Part shown: positions 57,260-64,000 of the stretch, one piece after another
Numbering within the stretch: position 1 is the stretch's first letter
How the letters are laid out: each line of letters begins with the position of its first letter
From: Blastomussa wellsi
Taxonomy: Eukaryota > Cnidaria > Anthozoa > Scleractinia > Plerogyridae
Reading direction: 5' to 3'
Length of the DNA stretch: 64,000 bases
Assembly: GCA_947652115.1 (NCBI GenBank)
Contig: OX393562.1
Location: 11,030,146 to 11,094,145, forward strand
Made by a program: the position numbers and the translations under genes
The notes under the pieces: generated by a model
The model's input: only the letters and a program-made list of their open reading frames with translations
The model's database searches: none
What the model was told of the DNA's origin: nothing

Positions 57260-58430
57260 TTTTTATTAAGACAGTACCAGCAGCAAAAATGTTTTTCAGT
57301 CCAAAGAAATATTGGCATTTCTGTGATTATAATGCCGAAAAAATTTTGCTTTCGGTTGAAACCGCGATTTTTTATGAATTTTCGTGAAAAATCGCTCTTT
57401 TGAAAAGCATGACTGAGTCAAAGAATCGGTCAAAAGGATCTGGGACCAGCACATTTTGTGACGTCATTCCAGGCCATCGATCGCAAGCGTATCGCTCGCC
57501 TTGTGTCGGGTCGTTGTGGCTTCATTCTGAGCTCGAAAATGCATTTAAAATTGTGAGTACCGACCAAGTTCTCGGCGGTGTACACTAAACACTTAGGCGA
57601 ACAAATTTCATGGCCAGGTCTGGTCGATTGGAGAGTCTGCAGCAAAGAACGAGTAAAGATGAAATTAGAGTTTTGATCTATCTTCAATAATTCAAGGCTT
57701 CAACCCCTTGCTTCACATGGCTTCCAGAATTTTGGTAGAATTCAAGGTAATTTATTCTTGCTGATTCAAAATATTATCTTTGTTTAAATGTATCAAGCGA
57801 TTTTTGTGAGAGTTACTGATTCGAAATAGACTGCGTGTTAAATTTGCTCAATCTGTTTACACGCACAATGCAAACGATCAGCTCATGTCGAGGCGCTTCG
57901 CATTTGCTTGAATATACTGATCTGGTGGATACTGAAAATAATCTATTCGTGAGTCCAGACATTCGAACTGTGCATAATGGCCGTGCAAATAGTCAAGCCA
58001 AGTCACTGTATTATTTTTTCTTCAAACGTTTAGAGCGACTAGGTTTATTCCTTTATATTATATTTTTTACCGCAAGTTGTGAGGAATATTTTATGCCAAT
58101 AGTAAGTCTTTGAACGGGAGGTTGCATGATCTATTTCTGTGTGCTATGCTCAGCAATAAAATCATGGAATATGGAATATTCACTATACATCCAGATCTAC
58201 TCATCTCGGTCCATGTGCCTTCTTGTTCAAAACTGCCGCCAATGTCCTGGAATGACGAAACCAGCCCCAGACTCCTCCTAACTCGGTTGTGTCTTCAAAA
58301 ATTCATAAAAAATCGCTGTTTTTACCAAAAGTAAAAAATTTTGCGGCATTTTGCTCCATGTAATGCAAAGATATAAGCTGACCAAAAAATTTTGGGGGAG
58401 TTATAGGCACTTTAAGAAAACGCAATTTGC
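57260..58430. mobile_element. About 1.2-kb element with diverged inverted ends
   Basis: The left segment (GCCGAAAAAATTTTGC, GCGATTTTTTATGAATTTTC, GACGTCATTCCAGGCCAT) matches the complement of the right segment (GTCCTGGAATGACG, AAAATTCATAAAAAATCGC, GCAAAATTTTTTAC reversed). Internal frames have no recognised domain. Borders are approximate. Confidence 0.5.
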
Positions 58431-59696
58431 AATTTGCACGACTGATCACGAAAGTGAACTGGCGATAAATAAATTATATCCCAACACAACTTTGTTCTTT
58501 GGAAATGTTATATTTTTATACAGTAAAGTTATTCCCAGAGACATGTTGCCTTCATATTTTTAAGCGAGATGAAACTGAACGGTTTAGATCTTTACACAAA
58601 AATTGATCTACAGTGTAAGTTATTTTTAGCCGACACAGACTACGTGATGCGCAACATGTCTGTGTTCGCTAAAAGACAGGTAAATAAAGTTTCAGCTGCA
58701 CTGCTTTTTATTTTCTGGTGTTTTATTTTGATGGTTAACGAAGCAAAGCCCTTTTAGATAAATTAACGAGAGAAAACGCCAATTAGAAACAGTTTACAAA
58801 GTTTGATCTGCCTGCCAAATTTATTTATCACCAGGCCAGTTCAAATTCATGATCGCTCATGCGAAACTGCACACGCTATTGTTGCTTGACAGCTTTCCAC
58901 TTGTGTTCTCATTAGTGAAAGTTTATCGTGTGTTCGGTTATGCATTGATATTGTACACATCAGATTGAATTAAATGGTTGGTTTAAATTCAGTGCACCTC
59001 GAGATTCAATCAGATTGAATAAATTGTGGTAATGAACAATCAACTATCGAACAGTGCTGTGTATTCCACATTGGATTGAATGTCATTTGAAACGCAGAAA
59101 TGTATCCTTAACGCTGTCAGACCTGAAGTCAGAGTTTCAACAACAATAATGATCTGAAAACTCAACCTTTACAAATCCAATGCTTCTCTTTGGTTTCTTA
59201 AATTCAAGGTTTTATTGGCTTTGACATAAGGTTTGCGGGCCGTTTATTCCTATTCTGCAAGCCATGAAGTGCGTAACACAACAACACACTTATGCCTGGT
59301 TGTCTTTTTCTAAAGAATTCGCAAACAAAATTACTCACTGAAGTAAAACAAAGACAAAGCCAAAACAAACAATAATCAAAAGCAATAGATCAAAACGGCC
59401 GAAAGGCATCAGTGCAGTGTGTTGTTTATGAATCGTTGAACAATGCGTTGTAAGCGTTGAAATCTAAACTTGAACCGTTAAGCAACGCATTGTAGCATTG
59501 AAAACCCAAACTTGAACCATTGACCAATGCAATGACAATGAAATAACAACGTGTTCAGAAATGATTACAACTATCAAACAACAAAACACAACACATTGTC
59601 AACGCTCTACAACGCTAAGGCAACGCGTTGGTTATGCGTTGCAACGCAGAATGCTCAAAGCGTTGACATTTCTCGTGCCGGGTTTTCGTAAATAGG
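58431..59696. other. Intergenic, no gene seen
   Basis: 58431-59390 holds nothing recognisable. 59400-59680 has imperfect repeats built of AACGC/GCGTT motifs around AAACTTGAACCRTTRA. No gene is supported. Confidence 0.45.
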
Positions 59697-59885
59697 GTCA
59701 CATTTTACAATTTTTTAGTTGACAACCTTATGATGTCCTTACTGATCTAATTTGCATAATAGAAAATTGTCAATATCTCTAAAACGAAAAAAGATATTTC
59801 AAAAACAAAAACACCATTCTTCTGAATTTTGAAAGGCCTTTCAAATAAGTAGAAAATATTTTTCATGTTTATACACTTCAAAAAA
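59697..59885. repeat. Single arm of the 4338-4693 foldback family
   Basis: TAATTTGCATAATAGAAAAT, then TCTAAAACGAAAAAAGATAT and CCATTCTTCTGAATTTTGAAAGGCCTTTC match the right arm of the element at 4338-4693. Confidence 0.7.
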
Positions 59886-59915
59886 ATCCGTAGCTGTGCA
59901 TTGCATGTACATTCG

Positions 59916-60087
59916 CCATTTTCGCATTGCCCATAATACACCTCGTTTGCCCCCCAAAATTTTGCATATATGCATTGTCTTCAGATTCTCTTGGGATGAC
60001 TAAAAATACCCAGGAGAATTGGGAAACAAAGGTTATGCAAAATTTTGGGGGGGCAAACAAGGTGTATTATGGGCAATGCAAAAATGG
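59916..60087. mobile_element. MITE/hairpin, about 50-bp arms
   Basis: CCATTTTCGCATTGCCCATA with ATACACCTCGTTTGCCCCCCAAAATTTTG on the left pairs with CAAAATTTTGGGGGGGCAAA and CAAGGTGTATTATGGGCAAT on the right. Confidence 0.8.
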
Positions 60088-60884
60088 TCAATACATTAAA
60101 AAACATGCCGTTCAGGAGAAAAATGTAATGGTCACCCAGGTACAGCTTCATAACATGTGCCAAGATCGAGACAAAACAATTTGTATTTTGGTGTTCGCCT
60201 TCATGGCCAAGACAGCATTATTTTGTAAGTTTCTGGTAAAGTGCCCCCAACTGCGACACTGAGGTCAACTATAAGGAAAACATCCTTGACGCATCCCACA
60301 GCCAATACCGCCATGCTAGACAGGATGAGTTGAAGAGTTGTAAGGCAATCAGTAACAAACAATGCTCCTACTGTGGCAAGAGTGGTCAATCAAAATCCGG
60401 AACAACACCTGCCCCGCCTATGGCACAGCCTGTGACCACTGTGGCCAAGGAAACCACTTAGCCACCATGTGCCGCTGCAAAGACAAACCTATCAAAACAG
60501 AACCACCATCCTGGAGACATGGAGTGCCATCTTCGACTCCCTCTGCGCAGCAACCAGCCTCAGCCACAATACAGGCACACCTGATATATCGCTTGACCAC
60601 CACCTGTGCAACCACCAGAATGACCATTGGGTCCAACAGACATCCCAACCTCAGCCATTAATCAAGCTCACAGCAATGGCCCACCTGGATGATTATTTGA
60701 CCCTGGAGTAAAACCCACCCCTCACCCGCAACTGGTACAACTATCCGCAATGGCTGACACAGGATGCAGAGCTGCCTGGCCAGTATGAAAGTCCTCTGTT
60801 GCCTCGGCCTGAGTGAAGACGACCTGATACCAGTCACCATGCACATGCATGCTGCCAACAATAATGGCATCTGGATCCATGTCA

Positions 60885-61738
60885 GAGGGTCTCAATGGGG
60901 TTAACCGTTAGCCGTAAAATGGCCTAAAATTTAGCCGTTAGGCGTAAAAATTAAAGAATTTTAACCGTTAGCCGTAAAAAATGTTAACCGTAAAAAATCT
61001 AAATACAAAAGTAAAGGCCTCGAGACCTTTTCTTGAGTCTGAAGTGTTGTGCGTTTGTTCTGGTAGCGAGAAAAGCCGATCGAAACCGCATATATAATTT
61101 GTCGCATACCGTAAAATTCCGAAAATAAGCCCCGGGGCTTATATTTTTCAAAGGACCTTTTTGAGGGGCTTATTTTTGGAAGGGGCTTATAAGAAAGGAA
61201 AATCCTTAAAAGATACACTCGTTAGAGCAAAACTTTAAAAGGTCAACAAATGCTTTCACAGCTGACTAGATGTGCGGCCTGTCAACCCTTACTATTTCCT
61301 ACCCTTATGTGTAGTTTGCTTTGGGTTGTATAATTAAGGAAAATTTCCAAATACAAGCCCCCGGGGCTTATATTCGGAGGGGCTTATTATAGGAGGTATT
61401 TTTGCGTTTCAGATTTGGGGGGCTTATACACGGAGGGGCTTATTTTCGGAATTTTACGGTATGTCACGTCGTTGCGCGAGTCGACAGACGTTTCGACAGC
61501 TCTTATATTTTACGAGTGCACAGACACACAAAAAATACCTTTTTATCTAAAAATGGTCAAAAGACTTTCAGTATGCATGTTTTACAACAATGGAAATTAA
61601 TATTTAACTTCTCAAAACAATAGCAATTATTTTTTAACTTCTCCTGTTAACAGCAATGGAACAAAATTAACCGTTAGCCGTAAAAAAGCCAAAAAGTTGA
61701 CCGTTGACCGTAAAAGACACTACCCCATTGAGACCCTC
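60885..61738. mobile_element. DNA element inserted in the Ty3 relic
   Basis: Ends GAGGGTCTCAATGGGG and CCCCATTGAGACCCTC, with ATGTCA duplicated at both borders (60879-60884, 61739-61744). Inside each end are repeats of TTAACCGTTAGCCGTAAAA. It has no coding domain. Confidence 0.85.
61110..61459. mobile_element. MITE nested inside the 60885-61738 element
   Basis: Ends CCGTAAAATTCCGAAAATAA then GCCCC, and GGGGCTTATTTTCGGAATTT then TACGG, flanked by TA. Several inner GGGGCTTAT/ATAAGCCCC copies occur in both orientations. Confidence 0.88.
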
Positions 61739-63239
61739 ATGTCACTGTCATACTGAGATTAATATATCAAATAATACTGGCAGATCAAAATCTGGTCAAT
61801 CCCTTGCCACAAAAAAGATGGTGTACATCACAAGTGACTCTGACAAACTATTCTTAAGTTGGGAGGCCTGCACAGCAATGGGTATGATCTCCAAGCACTT
61901 CCCCACTGTGGGCGAGGTCCTCCAATCACACAGTCAGACCAACCCTGAAGCTGCATGTGATGCAGCATGACAACACCCCTTTTCCCACACACACCTTGTA
62001 ACTGCTCTCATCGTCAGATGCCACCACCAAAACCCAATAAACCCTCATTTCCAGCAACTGAAGCCAACCAGATGTACCTACAACACTGGCTTATGCATTA
62101 CTACAAGTCCAGTAACTTCAACAAATGAGCAACAGCCACTACCACTGATGGAGGATATTCCGATTCACGAGGCTGACGGTGGACCCTAATGCAGAACCTG
62201 TTGCCCACCACACACCCAACCCAGTACCACTCCACTTGCAGGTAGACATCAAAGCTGGCCTTGACCAAGATGTGGCCCTGGGTGTTCTCAGGCCAGTACC
62301 AGTAGGGGAACCGATCACATCGTGCCAACACATGGTAGTATGTGCAAAGAATAATGGCCAGTAGACATCCAGGCACTAAACCTCCATGCCACACACGAAA
62401 CCCACCACACACAGAGCCCATTCTACCAAGCCCATTCTATACCCAGTGACAAAAAGAAGACTGTCTTTAACTGCTGGAACAGCTTCCAGTGTACCTCTAC
62501 AGCCAGACAACCACCACCTCATCACCTTCATCACCCCATGGGGCAATATTGGTACAAAACTGCACGCCAGGGTTATGTAGCATCCGGCAAAGGACACTCA
62601 AGACGGTTTGATGAGATTGTCTCCCACTATGCTAACAAGACCAAGTGCATCACCAACACCCTCCTCTGGGCAGATGACCTAAACGAGCTTTCTCCAGGTG
62701 GTTGACTGGCTCGACCTCTGCAGGCACAATAGCATCACACTCAACCAAGACAAGATTGTGTTTGGAGCTGACACTGTCGAGTTTGCAGGATTGGAGATCA
62801 CCCTTAACAGCATGCGGCCACTTTTCAACTCCAGCCAACATCACTGATGTGCACTCCTGGTTTGGACTCATCAACTAGGAGGTGTCTGAGTGTATTTAAC
62901 TGTGACTGAGTGTATGCTAAAAAACCTGGACCCCATTCAAATGGGACAATGAGCTCAACCGACTCCTTGAAGAATCCAAATCAGTGATCATTCGCAAGAT
63001 CTAGGAAGGATTATGCACCTATGACCAACCACAGACTGGTCCTAAAGTGGCATCAGATTCTGGCTATCCCAAAAACATTGCCAGTGCCAGTGTCTCAAAC
63101 TCATTAATAATTCGTCATGTTAAAACAAAGGAAATCAGGGCCACAACCATGTTTGGAAATGTGATTTAATTAGCATAGATATTTTACAATTTTATTTCTT
63201 TGTTTTCTCTGCAGTTTTAGTTTCAATTGAAAAGATATA

Positions 63240-63380
63240 TTAAACATGAGAGAAAGTGTTTCATCACGTTTCCAAACAGCTTGAAGCTCATCAAAAATAA
63301 TCGCTGCATGACATACTGTATTTTCAACTCTCTTCTCGGTGTTTGGAAATGTGATGAAAGACTGTCCTGGTGTTTGATAA
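63240..63380. repeat. Copy of the repeat at 19985-20120
   Basis: GTTTCATCACGTTTCCAAAC, then CTTCTCGGTGTTTGGAAATG and TGATGAAAGACTGTCCTGGTG. Two facing TTTGGAAA-type motifs suggest a small foldback. Confidence 0.5.
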
Positions 63381-63604
63381 TTATATCACATCCCACTCCG
63401 ACTTGATCCCTGTGGATGATCATTTCTGGCTGGAATCTGTCACTACAAACCTTCACCAAGCACATGCTCTCTCTCCAGTGATAAGCAGCTTCTGTCAAAA
63501 GCCTCCTTGGCACCAAGTACCATGGCAGTCACTTGGAACAAGGTCAAACTGGCCACCACAAGCAGATAAGCACATGGCCTGGGCAGCTAACATCCATCAT
63601 TTCC

Positions 63605-64000
63605 ATCATTAAGGTTACTATGCACCTTGGGACCGGCCATTTTCGCGAAATTTGGATTTTTATGCTAATCAATAGGTCTAAGCGTGATCTTTCATCTAAA
63701 AAAAAAAAATCAAAAAAATATTTTTTTAGCGGCGGAGAAAATGCGATTTTTCGTTTTTACCGGAAGTAAAACTTTCGTTTCTGATTGACAGGCCCTTGAC
63801 AACCTGTTGACGTAAATGCAGATAGATAGGGTGACTTTCAAAAGCTGCAACTCAAGTGCAATTTGTTCAATTGCCGCCAAATTTGGAGAAAAGTTAGTTT
63901 AATATATAAACAACAAAAACGTGTCTGCGTATTTTTAATTTCCCAAAACTTTTTTGTTGAGAGCCATTTTTGTACGATAACTTCGATTAATTTTTGCTCT
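63605..64000. repeat. Probable repeat, runs off the window
   Basis: AAGGTTACTATGCACCTTGG, then GGCCATTTTCGCGAAATTTG is a segment I associate with dispersed cnidarian repeats. No gene is seen and the right border is outside the window. Confidence 0.35.

Larger units (their letters stand above)
60180..63130 (+). pseudogene. Decayed Ty3/gypsy-type retroelement: gag, protease, RT
   Basis: Broken plus-strand frames. There is a first knuckle-like CSYCGKSG near 60362, then a classical CCHC zinc knuckle CDHCGQGNHLATMC. A protease active-site DTG follows (MADTGCRAAW, near 60750). Reverse transcriptase pieces come next: VDIKAGLDQDVALGVLRPV, HLITFITPWG and LLWADDLNEL, the last in place of the usual Y/I-DD. 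NSITLNQDKIVFGADTVEFA and an RNase H start (WLSQKHCQCQC) end it. Many stops and frameshifts are present. It is interrupted by another element at 60885-61738. Confidence 0.85.

Noticed and set aside
57835..58113. A plus-strand frame with an aromatic C-terminal segment
   Set aside because: It lies inside a probable inverted-repeat element, with no recognised motif.

Overview
The window looks like nuclear DNA of a cnidarian, probably a stony coral. This is an inference from three things seen in the sequence: AT-rich DNA with intron-containing genes whose proteins align residue by residue with vertebrate proteins; a repeat landscape of tRNA-derived SINEs, a Penelope-like GIY-YIG fragment, LINE 3' ends with zinc-finger tails, a Ty3-type retroelement, and many small inverted-repeat (MITE) elements; and no bacterial-style gene packing. 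The species cannot be named from this window.

Two protein genes can be supported. Bases 1-594 (+) are the 3' end of a class A GPCR (TM5 to the C-tail). Bases 5033-56198 (-) hold what appears to be the complete coding sequence of NUP107, a scaffold subunit of the Nup107-160 (Y) complex of the nuclear pore. I rebuilt it from 38 exons. All exon phases agree, and the lengths sum to 2790 nt (929 codons plus stop), close to the roughly 925 residues of the human protein. The coding part is only about 5% of the 51 kb span; the rest is introns filled with repeats.

Layout: 1-594 GPCR; 595-5032 intergenic with three inverted-repeat elements; 5033-31629 NUP107 exons 38-8 with MITEs, two SINEs, a 270-bp tandem duplication and a 1.3-kb minisatellite; 31630-44511 larger introns with Ty3 RNase H/integrase, LINE and Penelope fragments and a 1.5-kb TTAA-flanked element; 44512-56198 NUP107 exons 5-1 with a 1.4-kb TA-flanked element and another LINE fragment; 56199-64000 upstream DNA with a palindrome, a SINE inserted in a MITE, and a decayed Ty3 element (gag/protease/RT) carrying two further nested transposons.

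The most unusual signal is the intron 10 minisatellite. Its 25-bp unit starts exactly at the first base of the intron, so every unit carries a copy of the GTATGTG 5' splice site. Other notable items are a GC-AG intron confirmed by reading-frame phase, a TA-flanked element with subterminal CTCGCGAGAAACGAGA arrays, and several unrelated-looking MITEs that all end in TA-GACC...GGTC-TA.
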